From NCBI RefSeq assembly GCF_050908995.1, contig NC_135121.1:8184001-8248000 (forward strand): 64,000 nucleotides of DNA, read 5' to 3'. The notes under the pieces were generated by a model. That model was not told where the DNA came from. It saw only the letters and a program-made list of their open reading frames with translations, and searched no databases. Origin of the DNA: Andrena cerasifolii (taxonomy: Eukaryota; Arthropoda; Insecta; Hymenoptera; Andrenidae). The position numbers were made by a program, and so were the translations under genes. Position 1 is the stretch's first letter; every line of letters begins with the position of its first letter. Of the stretch, positions 1 to 13,200 are shown piece by piece.

Positions 1-2883
1 TCCCCGGGAACAGGACACGGCACGGTAGGAACGGATGTTTACACAGGAGACAAAAAGCCCCGGGACAATGATGACGTTACAGTTTCGTTGTCGATCTGTC
101 AGACGCGCTTACAAGCCATAACGTTCCCCCGGAATGATTAACCGGTCTCTCGGTGATCCGATCGACGGCCTGATCGGTCGCGGATGAAGATCCAGCCGGG
201 TAAAAAGGGGGGAAAGAGAAAAAAGGAGAGCGGCCAGTAGGACGATGGGAAGGAAAGGAGGAAGGGCGAGCGCGGGACCGGGTTGCCTCTTTTGGAAAGA
301 TAAAACGGCGAGTGGCCGAATCTCGGCGAGCTTCCGACGGTGTTTCTGTACGCGTAAGCATAATGCTGGAACAAGGAGAAAGGGCAACGGACGGCGCGGA
401 ACACGATCAGAACCCCGCGGTGCAACGCCGCTCGATCCAATCGGCCGGCAAGATTGATGGTTTCTTAATAACCGAGAAAAACCGGCAAAACGATCGGCCG
501 TGCACCGTGGCCACCGCGGGTGGTCGCAATACGCATTACACTCCCAACGACAGGGGTTTTTCATCGCCGACACCGGCCGATATTTCCTCCTCCTACGTCT
601 TTCTGTCGTGATCTGTCGCGCGCTTCGACTCGGGAAAATCAGCCTCGCCGTGCAATTAGTCCTTTTTGCTCCGCTTCGTTGAGTCCTGCTCGTTTGTACC
701 GTCTCCTTGGGAGTGCGGACCGTTTCTTCTTCAGCATTCTTCCCGCGTGTATCCTCCAGCAGGGATGATAATTGGAATTTACTTTTACACTCTATTGATA
801 TAATTGTAAAATGTTTGTACGTGCAGTAACCAATTGAATTCACTGAGACTATTTCACATGGATTTGGACGAAGTGGATTTAATCATCCCAAAGGAAGGTT
901 TCAGCTCGCAGGATAACGACACGGATCGCGCGAATAATTCGTGATCCTGGACACCGTGGACGGTGTTGGTTGTGTTTTACGTTCGTAGCGGGGGAATAAG
1001 AGGAACGAGCAATTTCGGCGTCCGATGCCGCCTACATCGGTGCCCGAAACGAGCGGGACAGCGAAGTCAGTTTGGTTCTTGTCACATTCTTGTCAACTGG
1101 GACAGCGTGCCACGTCAATCTCCTGCTCGGCTGCGCTTCGCCACGGTGTGTCCCTCCCTTCTCCGTCTTCAGAGGCTGCCGGGACCACGATGCCTCGGAC
1201 GGATGGATGGACGGACAGTTGGACAAGCGGTCGATGCGTCAAAGAAAAATATAACCGGCGCCCCTGACGCAGCCAAACTGCCTCATTAGCCCGGTTTTAC
1301 CCGCAAAAGCGTAACCGTTCTGGGACGGCCTGATCTGGACGTTGCACTGGGCCCGAATTCATTGGTTCTCAAACGGCGCAGCTAATCCTGCAGCTGCAAC
1401 GAGTCTGCCCAGACAACTGAAATTCAAGATCCATTTCGGAGTCAGAAATCTGTGCGCGAGGAACAAGAGCAAGACAGTAGCTTCCCCGATTACGCGTCAG
1501 TTACTATTATGTACACCAGTAGGGAAATAGCCACTTACTTAGCCATCGTTTTCCTCCGTGATCTCGAAAAACCAGAGCGTTCCTCGTGGAATTTCTGCAG
1601 TGGATGGCCGCAAGGTAGGACAAGATGAAGTTTCATAGAGAAAGGGGCACCAATTACCCCGGGATCGACAACGAACGTCCATCTAGAAGGCGAGAGGAAG
1701 GCGACGGGGCCGGTAGCCCGTCGAGCAGGACAAGCTTCATCGAGGCGGTGCGTGTAGAGTGTAGCTGGAGGAGCAGAGTCGAAAAATACGGCGGCGACGG
1801 GGCCCAATTCATCGCGGGCTCCGCGGCCATCGATCAATCTATACGAGCAAGGAAAGGGTGGAACGAGGCGGCAGAAGAGGGAAGGTAGCTGCGCACCGTT
1901 GTACGCGGAGGGACATTAATTGACACGACCCGAAGGCGGGGTAGAAGAGAGACGAGCACAGGGCCCGGTACGCCGGGCCCAAGCGATGGGGCCCCCGTCC
2001 TCTTCCACGACACGGGGGCCAGGGAAGAGGAACGGAAACAACGGGTGGCGGCTAGCTGTCCGATCGCGCTGCCGTCTCCAGTCAGCAACAACAGCAACAA
2101 CAACGCCGAGGAAGAAGGAAGACGACGACAAGGGCGAGCACAGGTCTCTCTCTCGACCAACGTAGGCGGAGCTCGAGCTTTGTGGATCGGTTTCGCCGCT
2201 CCCGTTCGCATTGGTCGCCTCTTCTGGCGGACTTCCGAGGCCCGAGATCGTCTTCCGTCAGCCACGTGATCGTCGATTGTTTCCTCCTCGAGCTCTCGAG
2301 GTTCCCCTCGGCCTGGCTTCACGTGAAACCCACCGCCGCTTCTTTCCCTCCCTTCTTCTGCTGTTCCTTTTTCCTTCTGCTCCTTCTTGGCCGTCGTCGT
2401 CGTTGTCGTCCTCGTCGTCGCCGTTGCTTCTCAGGCAAGCTCCTCCACGGCTGAACCAAGATTTATGCCTGCCGCCAGTTGAGACGTTTGCGCGAAGAGA
2501 TTGGACGAGATACAGGGGAAGGCTGCTACGCCGTGTGCACAGAGGAGACACCGCCGGTAACTGGACGATGATAGTGAAATATGTACGGGTTCCCTGTGCC
2601 GGAGGATCGCTCCTGTACACCTGTAACGCTTTGTAATCGAAGCAGCCCGCTGAGTTTCGATGTCGTGTGTGTGTGTGGGGGTAGTGATGAAAGTGTAGGC
2701 GGTTCAGGGCGAGCTCTTTCTTTTGGCATGCGTGTGCACGGGGCTTTTTTAGCGGGAAGGAGCGGGTCTATTAACTGAGGGTGTTGGAAAGATCGAGTAG
2801 TGCTGTTTAGTGTTGGTACCCACATTTAGATTACGCACTTGCTCTAACAACGTGCACCCGAAGTTCATTACTTTAACGAGGGA
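1..2883. other. No recognisable gene; GC-rich sequence with short repeats
   Basis: I see no convincing coding exon here. The longest open frame lies on the minus strand at 109-843 (244 codons), is rich in Arg, Ser and Pro, overlaps open frames on both strands and resembles no family I know. A CAG/CAA repeat lies at 2083-2104 and a GT run at 2665-2678. The stretch 2330-2440 is pyrimidine-rich. A weak splice-donor-like GTAACT lies at 2557. CAA repeats beside CpG-rich DNA are common in insect 5' untranslated exons, so an untranslated exon within 1900-2556 is possible but not shown. Confidence 0.55.
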
Positions 2884-2884
2884 A

Positions 2885-2885
<1 letters not shown>

Positions 2886-2919
<34 letters not shown>
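2886..2919 (+). repeat. (ATT)n microsatellite, likely retrotransposon tail
   Basis: About eleven trinucleotide units interrupted once by GTATT. On the minus strand it reads as (TAA)n directly after the presumed 3' untranslated region of the LINE fragment, so it is best read as that element's tail and not as an independent microsatellite. Confidence 0.8.
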
Positions 2920-3087
2920 GAATATATACGGGATAAAGTCCCATTAGTGTACAAGAGCAAAAACAGAGAAAAAGACAAAATGAAAAAAGAAATAGCAATA
3001 CACAGCGCATACAAAAAAGCATACAATACTTAAAGTAGGTGAATGGTTCACACACTATAAACTCACACGCAACGAGGTTACATAAGT

Positions 3088-3267
3088 TTACATAAGTTTA
3101 TCCAGAGCCTTGTTAAAGGAATAGGTTGATTCCGTGAAAAAATCAATAGAATCGTCAAAAGCGTTTGCAGCATTACAAATACGATTTACCGGGTCTGAGA
3201 AACCGTGACATGTTTTGAAACATCCATGCTTTTGGACAAATTCCATTGGATAAAGAGGTGTTAAAAC
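3088..3267 (-). pseudogene. C-terminal coding remnant of the LINE fragment
   Basis: This minus-strand stretch is open for about 59 codons and ends in TAA. It has no start codon of its own; the next upstream codon in frame (3268-3270) is a stop, so the ancestral frame is already broken. Near its middle it reads CFKTCHGFSDPVNRICNAAN and it continues with a Phe/Ser/Asp-rich tail. The two cysteines and the histidine are compatible with a degraded zinc-binding C-terminus such as some LINE ORF2 proteins carry, but the spacing does not match a motif I can name. It does not look like a functional gene. Confidence 0.4.
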
Positions 3268-3345
3268 TTATTCAATCTTCTATGACCAGGGTGGCATTAA
3301 AATGGACTGAAAATGAACTCCATTGTACGTGGTAAATTGAGATAG

Positions 3346-5962
3346 AATCGCCTCTCCGCAACATTTACGGCGAGCGGGAACTCGGCACGCTTCGGTTCCG
3401 AGTTCGTTCAGGTTTTCATCATCCCTGACGCAGCCTACTAGAAAATATTAAAGGATTATGTATGATCGCCCTCGGCGACCGGTTCCCACCGCGTCCGTCA
3501 GAGCCGTCTAAATAACACGTTTCTATTTAATTTCGCTTCACTACTGTAAAATTGCCCGGCAATAACGAAAATGAAACTGTTCCGCTGAGACCCGCCTAAT
3601 AACGGTGATTTGTCTCGTTTCTTTGCGGCACTGCGGAACCTTTCCGACCGGTTGCGGTCTCGGGATTCCCATCCCTCGATAGAAATTATGCCCCATTCGA
3701 CGATGAGTTATATTCCGCGATAAGTTTCTTTCTCAATTAAAGGGTAAAACGGATACTTTCGGAACCTCTGACGACTCCAACCGATAAACACTCGACGGAG
3801 ATCCATGAAACGGAATCACCGTAGCAATACTTAAAGGGTTTGTCAGCGGCTGGCTGGTCGAACGGAGACAGACACCATTTCCATTAGCTTCAACGAGTGG
3901 TGGCAGTTTTCCTCGGTGCGTTCGAGTAACAAGCTGGCCTCCATTCGAGTGGATATTAAAACAGCTCCGCGTGGAATAACGTGTCCTATCGTTTTCCTTC
4001 TCCCCTGCCACTTTCTATCCGTTCATCGATCTCTTTCCCTCGGTATCTGTATCTATGATCGCGCGGTAAGCCCGGTCTCGTTCGTTTCGTCGCTAATTAT
4101 TTTAATTGGCCGGCGCACATTCAAAAGAGATACCCAGGGGGGGAAGGTGGAGAGGCTCCCCCAGCGGCGAGAGTCCTCTTCGATTACCGATCGACTCTCT
4201 TACCTCTCGTTCCTCCACCTCTGTTTTACTGCTCGTCTTCAGCCCGTGTCCACGTACCACGAAATCGCTCGTTAGCATATTGATTGGCGATGACGGGATC
4301 GCGCTGCGGTGGTCCGCGAGGGGTGGAGGGGAGATTAAATGGAATCGCGAATTAATATCGCCATTCTAGACAACGCGATCGCGATAACCGATCGAGACTG
4401 GTTGCTGTGCGTCTCTTCGCATTGATGTAATGGCCCATGCCGTACGGCGGTGTGTTTAAAAAGATTATGAGAGACATTGGTAGCTGATGAGCGAGAGGAG
4501 GGTAATGCTTTAGATATGTTTACGACGATTTCTTCTTTTCCACTTAGTGGCCTCCGATTGTCGTGGTTTATCGAAGGCTTCAGGGGTGTGACGAAGGAGC
4601 AGAGGGAGTGTTTCGCTGGGATTAAGCCCCGGAGAGCAATCTTAATTACTCATTCAGAGCTCGTCCATCGCCTATCGCCCCCACAAATCCGGATCGGTTG
4701 ATTAAAATCGATTGAAAGTCGCCACGGAGACACGTGGGAGACAGGAGAAAGAAGTAGGAAGACAGTGGGGACGAGGAGATGTCAAAGGGAGCAGGACGGA
4801 AGGGGTGAAAACCGCCGAAGTAACTTCAGGCTTCGTTAGTCAGCCAGTGACTTATCAAAGGGCAGGCCTGGGCCGATACAATGGCTGAAAATCCTTGCCG
4901 CGCGTAAAAGATGGCCCGGCTGTCTCGTAAATTCACGGAGGACCCGCACCGTCTGTTTCTACTTTGACAGCCAGGTCTGCTCTATACGTAAATCTGGCGC
5001 TGAGAACTTCGACGCCATTATGTTTCGACAGGGGTTGGTGGACGGTAATCGATTACGAATCGCGTTCCATTGTTTCAATCTCACGGGCGTCTTGTCGCGG
5101 CCGCGCAACTCGCTCATAAGAATATTCGCCCTCGAAACTGTTGCTCCCGAGCAGGCTTTACTTCCTCTTGAACAAAAAAAGAATCAAAACTATTCAATTT
5201 CATCGGCGTGGAAGATGTTTGAATGGATTCGCCAATATTGGCTTAGCATTTGACTTCTAACGTGGTTGCAACCAGCGCGGTATCATCCTCTTTCCCAAGC
5301 GTTTCCGCCGCTTCCGCGCAACCGTGAATTATCCTACGTAGGATCGACCATTCCGAAATCGCCAGCCCCGACAGGAACTGCTGTCACCGCGACCCTGGCG
5401 ATTTCCAGATCGTTTGGAAGACGTTAGGGGGTATCCTAGATCGAGCGACGTTGACAGGCGAAACGGTCGGAGGACTGGACGGTAGGCCGTATCGCGGTCG
5501 TCGTCGTTTATTTTGGCGAACGCTTAAAACATTGTCCTGTTGAAGGACTGCTGCCGCTCTCCAGCGAAACCTGACTCGCGTTCGGAACGGTCGGGCCGGC
5601 GTTTCATTTATTCAAAGTAAGTTATTGCGATCGCCACGGCCACTATATTACTGGCCGAAGACTCCTCTCCTCCTTCGCCCATTTCTCTTTCACCGTTTCC
5701 GTCTCTGTCCGGCCGACGATCCACGGTCCTGCTCTCTCGCATTCACCGTAGGGCTCCCGGTCCCGATTTCCAGGTAAGATATTCATCTAATTCCCCCCGA
5801 TTAGCTGGCCGCGGACGACCGAATGGCAATCCGGAGTGCCTATATAAGCTTTTCAACCGTTTGGACAGCTACCACTAACTTCTACGGGACTGGACAATCC
5901 GTTATATCGCGCACGCATACATACATAGGCGCACAATGCACGCGGCGCGCGGCCTGGGGCCG
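3346..5962. other. No recognisable gene
   Basis: I see no coding exon here. The open frames are all shorter than 120 codons and none resembles a known domain. A purine-rich patch lies at 4725-4805. A strong splice-donor-like CAG|GTAAGA occurs with its GT at 5774-5775, and a TATATAAG box lies at 5841-5848, but there is no partner exon or clear initiator to make either meaningful. The region is compatible with intron or intergenic DNA. Confidence 0.55.
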
Positions 5963-5998
5963 CACAGTGGTCCGGATAGGGGTAGTAGAGGACATTCG
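5963..5998 (+). repeat. Left terminal inverted repeat of the CACAGTG element
   Basis: It pairs with the complement of 7188-7224, differing by one substitution and one extra G on the right side. The GAAAAATC about 32 bases inside the heptamer is vaguely nonamer-like, but the spacing is not 12 or 23 and the right end has no equivalent, so I do not call it a recombination-signal nonamer. Confidence 0.75.
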
Positions 5999-7187
5999 GC
6001 CGAAAAATCAACTTTCCCCTATCGAAATCTAATGGATGTATACTAGTTTCTGAATGTCCATCAGTCTCGAAACTGAAGATATTATTTTTTACTAGAAAAA
6101 ACTGCTTCCTTCTTAGAGATGCCCTGACGACCCTATTTAATATTTAGTCTCTATTCTTTTTCTAGAATGTAGAGCATTCTTTTGCGTCAACAATTAAAAC
6201 CGCCAACTAAAAGTTACTGTTCATAATGTATTAAGAATGTGAGGCTCGATGAAATAAAGAAAGTTGTCTAAGCTCTTTACAATTAACAAGGAATATCTTT
6301 CAAGTTCCACCGAGTTCCACGGTCTAACCAATGGGAATATTTTCAGCACACCTTCCTCTACAGAGTCATGCAAAGGCATTTCTCCCTTCAGCCCACTCTC
6401 CAAATTATTATTGTTTGAGGCCGCCAGTAACGCGGCTCGCCGCGCGTTTTACGTATACGCGTTCGTATCCATCGCCGAAACTCCGCGAGCAGTGACGAGC
6501 TAAGGAGTTCTATGTAATTGTTTACATTATACGCGCTTCATATATTTATGTTATGGTGTAGATAAGGCTTCGAATGTTCAAAACAAGCAACAAACGAAGA
6601 TACATTTAATACTGTTAAGTTTATTAACAATAACCAAAATATTCTATATACGTTTTGAGAAAGCATTCCATCAGCTTTAAAATGAACACAAGACGGTGGC
6701 ATTATCTTTAAAAATGACCGAGATAATACAGTTTAAGTGATGACGCGTCAGCCGATTTTGTTTGAATTTTCGAGAATTTAACATTAAATATTTCGAAAAC
6801 TATTTAACATAGGCCGTTGAAATTTAGTATACCTTGTTTCTGCAAGGTTATCGGCAAATGCTGAAATTTTGAAGAGAATCGGTGAAAATAAATTTTTCAC
6901 CTATTCGTTTTGACGTGGAATAGCTCTATTGTACTATTCGACTTTTCCTTATAACTCGGAAACGAAAAGTTTCCCCAACAGGTGATTTAAATCCCTTAAA
7001 GAGCATTAAATAAACTACTAAATAAACCGTTTTCAATTTTTTTAATAACAATTACGTTGAAAAATTAAAAAAAAACATTAAATAAACGTACAATATATTA
7101 AATTATAAATCATTAGAAAGGGATATTTTTTCCTATTTTTTTGCGTATATTTCATTCCGATATGTTTTATAGTTCAAAAGTTATACA

Positions 7188-7224
7188 CGAATGTCCCCCT
7201 ACTACCCCTATTCGGACCACTGTG
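7188..7224 (-). repeat. Right terminal inverted repeat of the CACAGTG element
   Basis: Complement of the left terminus. The last seven bases, CACTGTG, are the exact complement of the left heptamer, and the 5 bp GGCCG that follows matches the 5 bp before the left end. Confidence 0.75.
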
Positions 7225-7229
7225 GGCCG

Positions 7230-10200
7230 CTCCGTTTCACCGCGATGGATGTTCGTTTTTCGGTATACAGTTCATTAGAAGATTCGTCCACGTAGCTACT
7301 AACTTTTAACTGCACCGAATTTAACTGACGTATCGAAAAGGTTCAGCTGCACTTAGGCACAAACAGCGCTAAAAAGGGGATGAGACATTACTCCACCTGA
7401 ATCCCTCTCGACCATCCAGATGGAGCCGATCCCCGAATTGTCGACACAATTCCAAGCGCAAGTTCCTTCGCTCCAGATACGAATGATCATCCGGCGGGGT
7501 TCACGGCGCGAATGGTAACACAATACGCCGGACAGAGCATAGTTGTTGGGGCACGCGGCGTAGACGGAAGTTCGCGGATATCTGGCCGCTCAGTATGCCG
7601 GTGCGCGTCGGTGGAAGGCCCCTGGGAAATTTCTTGACAACGGCTGCCGCCGGCGTGCACAACGTGGGAACAATTTGCAAGCCCGTGGCGGTCCCGAGCA
7701 CGGTTCGTAACATTCCTAAGCCGAACGGTAAACGGTTATTCGGGACGCGTCCTCCTCGTACGTGCATGTACGGGAGAGTGCCGACCGTATCCCGTGACGC
7801 CGAAGATGCCGGCTGGAATTCCGGAATTCGCCGGCGAATTCCATTCCCTCTGCGTTCTCTCCGTCTTCCGCGGCCGAAAGGCGATCCTCTTTTGTCCGTT
7901 CTGTCGCGTTACGGAACTACGCTGACGTACTCGGAACAAGAATTTTTGGGCCTCCCCCGAGCGCCGCGAGAAGGATTTCGGGACAGTCGGCTCTGGCATT
8001 TTGCACGGGCGTCAGTGGCCAGGCGACAGAACGGCGTGATTCTGTGAGATTCTGCACGGTTGGCCGTCGACGGGACTCGAGTCGATGGCTCGTGAATAGA
8101 GAGGATTGGGGGGAGTATAAGTCGAGAGACACGAGGGGCACGGCTCGAGGCTCAAGTGATTCCTGGTCGCAGAGGGAGGAATTGAAGACGGCATTCTGGG
8201 TAGACAGTCTTCTATTTTAGTTGCTGAGTAATAACCATAGTAATTCAGCTATGCTCGCCAACAATGCTCAGCACAGAGTGATATGCTCACGCTCGCTTTC
8301 AACCAGAAATACGATCTTTAATTCGGCCGTGCGCGTTTACGCGAGATCGGGCCGGTCTCGCCGGTCACGCGCTCAAACGTAAGGGAAAGCGAACGCGAGG
8401 ACTGAGATGTCGTTGCCAGGGAGTAGAATTGTAGACGTCGTCGCGAGTGACACGCGTATTTCGAGCACGCGGCAACAAAATCCCCGCGTCGGTTCTATTT
8501 GCGGGGTGCCACGGTGATGTTTCACATTGACGGGCGGACGAGTCTCTCCGTGCGGTGAATCTTCGTGGCTAGGAAAACTTGAGCCCCTTTTTTTGCCACT
8601 GATAGACGTCCCGCGACTTTATTCTGGATCCGGGCGATGTACCGCCACGGTGCCTCGTAAATTCTCACCACGTCGTAAAAGGTGCCACCAACTGATACCG
8701 CGTTGCCTCTGTAACATGGAAAGATATACCTACCTCTGGTTTCCATACTTCTGTTTCTGGTAATTAAGGAGATTTGGAAGGAAGAATTCCTACTGAACAG
8801 GAGCCTCGTACACCTGAGAGCGACGCGAAGGCTTCGACCCGAAAATTCGCCGCCACGTTTCAAGCAGAACTAGATCCAGAGGCACCTGTCCACGAATCAA
8901 GGGGGGAGCGTAGACTCCGTTTACCCCGAGGGGGTTGGTGGCGACCAACCAAAGCAATCATAGGCTCGTTATGGGGCTCGGGAAGCCATGGTGAACTCAC
9001 GGTTCCTACATCCACTCGTGTAAGTGACGGATAGTACACGCACCACCTGCGTGGCCATCGTTCGGTCAAGATGGCGATCGTCAGGCCTCTCGTGCCCCGA
9101 TCGCGTTCATTAAAGCTGCGTGTAACTGTCTTGTTACGAGAAAAATAACGCGCAAATAACTATCATTTATCGCGTTCCCGCGCGAAAGTGGGCTGCACCT
9201 TGGACTTTAATTAAAAGACGGTTTTGTTGTCTGCGCGGTACCTTAAATTAAATTCAACCCCTTTCGAATGCGATGAGTTCACGGTGGCGGTAGTTGGACA
9301 GCCAAGTACAATTCTACTAGTTGAGTTAGGCGCACAATTGTCGGAATTATTGACACAAACTACTTAAGACAGTCCACAGAGAAGCCTCCCGAATTTCTGG
9401 CATTTCCCAACACTTCGAAGTAACTACTTAAGCGCTTCTTAACTACACTTGCCTGCAGGCCAGGCGTTACTTTCAATCAGGAATTCGTCCGAGTTACCTC
9501 CCTGTTTGTGCGACCGGAAGAACAATGAACAAGTCGCCGGGAAGCTTCTAAGCGCGTTTAAGACGACGAGCAGAGTGGCGAGACCTATATCGATCACACG
9601 ACCGGTCACGCGAACCCTGGGTGGGGTCCTCGAGAAAAGTATCGGGTCTTTGTGACCAACGCGTCGTTACCGTGCCTCGAATTGTTACCGCGATCATTAA
9701 TGGCGGCTGTTAGTGGCAGAACGACGAACTCGTGGTACCTCGACGCCCACGCGGTCGATTACGAGAAATCACGGCGGTTTATTTAAATGCTGTACGATAG
9801 AAATTTATGGGAACGATGACTGGACGAGTCTGAGCACTAAGGAGAGAGTGGTGATTTTTTGAAAATTGGAATCGACAACTTGAACTCTGGAGTAGAGTTC
9901 GAGCATGAACAGTGATCGAATATTCCGATCCCCAGGATGTTTAGGTACCCTCAGCTTTTAACGATTTTTCTCCGCAAGGATATGGCTCGATGTAACGAAG
10001 CCAATTATACGCGGTCTGAGGTGTGACAGATTGCAAATTCGTAGAGTTTATGCGGGCTTCTGTGTCGATTAAAAGCGCTTAATCAGCCCCGGAGTATCAG
10101 TAGCGGGGCAGACTCGGTGTCCAGTCATTAAGCGAACTTTATCACCAGGGTTTCGCGAATTATCGCGGCGCGTGCGTAGCCCGAGGAGAGTAACGCCTTA

Positions 10201-13200
10201 ATGGCCTGGCGTTGCTTCGTAAATCCGCCGCTTTTTCATCGGTATCCAGCCGTCGTAATTTCGCGGGAAGGGCGCGCACCCGGCGGGAAGAAAAATTCGG
10301 GGCAGATGCTCCACGCGGGCCGTTCGTACGCTCGCGAGACAGGCGAGCGGGGGCACCTCGGCTCGCGGGATACACAGTGGAAGAGTAAGATGAGAGAGCA
10401 AGGTCCGGGGAAAGGGAGGGGACGGTGGAAGGGTGACGGGGGTCGCGAGTGTAAGTAACGAGTTCAGAATTTCATTAGCGGACGGGGCGGCGAGATTATT
10501 TTAAAGAGATACGGAATTACCTGATTAGGAGGGAAAAAGTCATTAACTCAGGCGAAACTAATTAACGCTAGGCCGAGAACGGCTTCTCTCCTCTGTTCGG
10601 TGGAAGGGCGAGCCCTTGGCTGGTTGCGGCCGCGAGTCTTTCATGCTTCTTCTGCCCGACCATTATTTTCTGCTTTCCTCGCAGTTGGATGCTTTACGGG
10701 ATTATCCTCGCTGAGGAATCGATCCGCCGGTTTGTGAACTGAAACAGTGGCTGGTAACCGGGGGCAAGGGTGAAACCTTGCGGGGTGGATCTGGTGCTTC
10801 GAGGGGCGAGGAATGCGTTACAGGCGGTGTAAACGAAACATGTTGTCCGTTTAGTGGTTGTTGCAGTTCGTAAAGATTATTAGATGCGGGTCGTCAATGG
10901 AACAGTTGGAGACAGCTTGATGGGATTAGTTTCGGGTTTAGGTCAGCGGTGTACGTTCGTGATAAACTCGTGGTACGCGAAGGTTTGATAAATAATATAT
11001 TCAGACGGATGTGCGCAGGTTTATTAACTGCAGCACCACTGTGCTAACGATAAGCTAACAAAATCCACCATTTTACATTCCCGTCCGGAACAAGAATAAT
11101 AAAAAGATTAGCGTTCCGCTCGGAGGGGCACCACTGAAGTCCACGCGAAACACACACGGCACATTGTATAATACATAACAATCCTCAGCGCCAGCATCAT
11201 CAGGCTTAATTTCCAGCGTGCTTCTTTATTACTTCCCGATGAGTTAGATAATCGACGTAACGACGAGCAAGCTCACGGCTCGACGATCCAATTAGCTACA
11301 AAACAAACGTTGCCACTCGTAATTAGCGTATCAGGCACTCGACCATGCATCCAGATTTTTCTATCGGGGATCCTGCTGCGAGAACAATGCACCGGCTGAT
11401 ACCCTTATCTGAAGCAGCTAATTATTCTCCTCCCGGCGGACAAAGAGATTCGCGGTATCCGCGAACGTATCAACGCGCCAGAAAGACTTCATCGGTTGCA
11501 GTGTCGACGGCGAGGAGAGAATAAAATTAACCCCTCCTCGGTCTGAGTAGACAGCATTATCCTGAGCACGGCGATTCATAACCGTAACAAGATTAGCCAG
11601 GCTCAACCCTCCCTCCGTCCGGCTTTTATTGTTTACACTTCCCTCCTTATCCTGCTACCGCCAGGAGCCTCTTCCTTTTGTCTTCGGCGCACAGCCTCGC
11701 CCGCTCTGTCTCCTCTCCTCGCTGTCCTGGAATCGAGTCGTGAATTAAGAGAAACGATGGTGGACTCGGCATCTCCTCGCGTAGGCAGGCATCTACCTAG
11801 AAACGTCTAGGAACCAAGGTCCGTATTATTCGTCTGCTTCGTGGGATTTAGAGAGCCGTTGACTTGGGTGAAGTTACGAGCCACCATCAGGATCGCTTCC
11901 CGAATATCTACAAATACGAAAGCTCATGACTTTTAATCTCCCCCCGGGGCTACAAAAATTAATTGAAGCTCGATAAAATTCAGCGAGAACCAGCGCTATC
12001 ACCCTGTTCTCACTTCCACGGAGACGTTTACGAGCATCGGAGCGCAATCCCACGATTACAGTGGAGGGCGCCATAAACTGTAGGCACACATTAAACCCCA
12101 TAAATTTTTCCCAACAATACAGTTATTACTCGACTGGTACGCCCTGCGAGTACGTTTTCACGCCGCTCCAAGGCCGGGCCAATAAAAGCCGCGGCCGTGA
12201 ACAATAAGGCATGCATTCGCAGAGCGCATCATCGTTAAACATTTATTCCGGCCCGCGGCCACGGGAGGAGCACCAAGGCCCAGGGAGAAACGGTCACCCC
12301 ACACCTCCCGCCCGTTTCATAATCCTTCGACCAGTCGCATCCGTTTCAAATAAATATCCGCTATCTGATCGAGAAATGACTGTTACCATTGCTTCGGGAC
12401 GCGTGTAATACGCTAATTAAATAAAGATACGGGCCACCGATGCAGCCGGCGGTGCTCGTTGCCTGCTCGTGCCCAGGGAACTGCAGAATTTTGCATCGCG
12501 CCAGCAACGCAGCTCTCCTGATTCCAATGAGGCCGTGCACGTACGCGCGCAATTATCGTGATGCGGGTGTGCCTGCACCCGGAAATATTAGTCGGAGTGT
12601 GAGCGATGGGTGTAATCGCGATGCTCTCGAGTCCTTAATTAGTTCGATTCTGACGATTCTTCTCGAGGCACGTTTCTTCCCGGAGCCGCGACACGTGCTT
12701 CAGATCATCTAATATGCACGAGAACAGAACACCCTGCGATTGGACAGTTAAAGCGATGTCTGTCTTCGTTACGACGCTGCAATCCATAATACATTCAGCT
12801 GAGAATAGTTGCGATAAACTGCGTCGCCAGAATGCCCTAAGTAAAAGCGACGCCGCAATCACGGTGCCGTTAAATTCGCTTCCCCTTGGACTGCGTATTA
12901 TCTCGATTGGAATATACAGATCGATTCCACAATTTCTTCGTTAGCCCCTCCGAGGTAGACGAACAATAAAGCATCGGCCTCGAGCATTCAAGAACCCAAT
13001 TGCCGGCTCCATAGCTCATGGCTCCGGAACGTTACGGCGCTGAAAAAGCCGTAATGATTTTGTCGCTCTTATCGCGATCGGCCGGCCGTATTTTCCTCGT
13101 CTGAGGATCCACACGACACGCGCTAATTGTACGAAGACATAATGAACCGAGCGGGCCGGCTCGCGTATCGCGGCGCGTTCGTTAACGCAGAGAAAAGAAC

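Larger units (their letters stand above)
2884..3345 (-). mobile_element. 5'-truncated non-LTR retrotransposon (LINE) 3' end with (TAA)n tail
   Basis: Read on the minus strand, this AT-rich block has an open C-terminal coding remnant ending in a stop at 3088-3090, then about 150 bp of untranslated sequence, then a run of TAA units at 2886-2919. That order is typical of the 3' end of insect non-LTR retrotransposons that end in a short microsatellite instead of poly(A). The upstream part of the element is missing: no reverse transcriptase or endonuclease motif is visible, as expected for a 5'-truncated insertion. The 5' edge near 3345 is judged only from the change in base composition, and I could not find target-site duplications. 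The clade cannot be named from what remains. An alternative is an unrelated AT-rich block that happens to adjoin a microsatellite, but the coding end followed by the tail makes this less likely. Confidence 0.55.
5963..7224. mobile_element. Transib-like non-autonomous DNA transposon with CACAGTG termini
   Basis: The two ends form an inverted repeat of 36-37 bp with one mismatch and one single-base gap. The left end starts CACAGTGGTCCGGATAGGGG and the right end, read inward, CACAGTGGTCCGAATAGGGG. The element is flanked by a 5 bp direct repeat, GGCCG at 5958-5962 and again at 7225-7229. Five-base GC-rich target duplications and termini starting CAC(A/T)(A/G)TG are characteristic of the Transib superfamily, the relatives of RAG1. 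The first seven bases equal the consensus heptamer of V(D)J recombination signals. The interior is AT-rich apart from a GC-rich patch near 6419-6505, and it contains no transposase-like reading frame, so this copy would depend on an enzyme made elsewhere. The termini and flanking repeat are seen directly; the superfamily is inferred. Confidence 0.6.

Noticed and set aside
109..843. Minus-strand open frame of 244 codons
   Set aside because: Arg/Ser/Pro-rich composition, several overlapping frames on both strands and no recognisable domain; typical of chance frames in GC-rich DNA.
5841..5848. TATA box TATATAAG as a promoter
   Set aside because: No clear initiator about 30 bp downstream and no exon; such strings are expected by chance.
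5995..6005. Recombination-signal nonamer next to the CACAGTG heptamer
   Set aside because: The A-rich GAAAAATC lies about 32 bases from the heptamer, not 12 or 23, and is absent from the other end.
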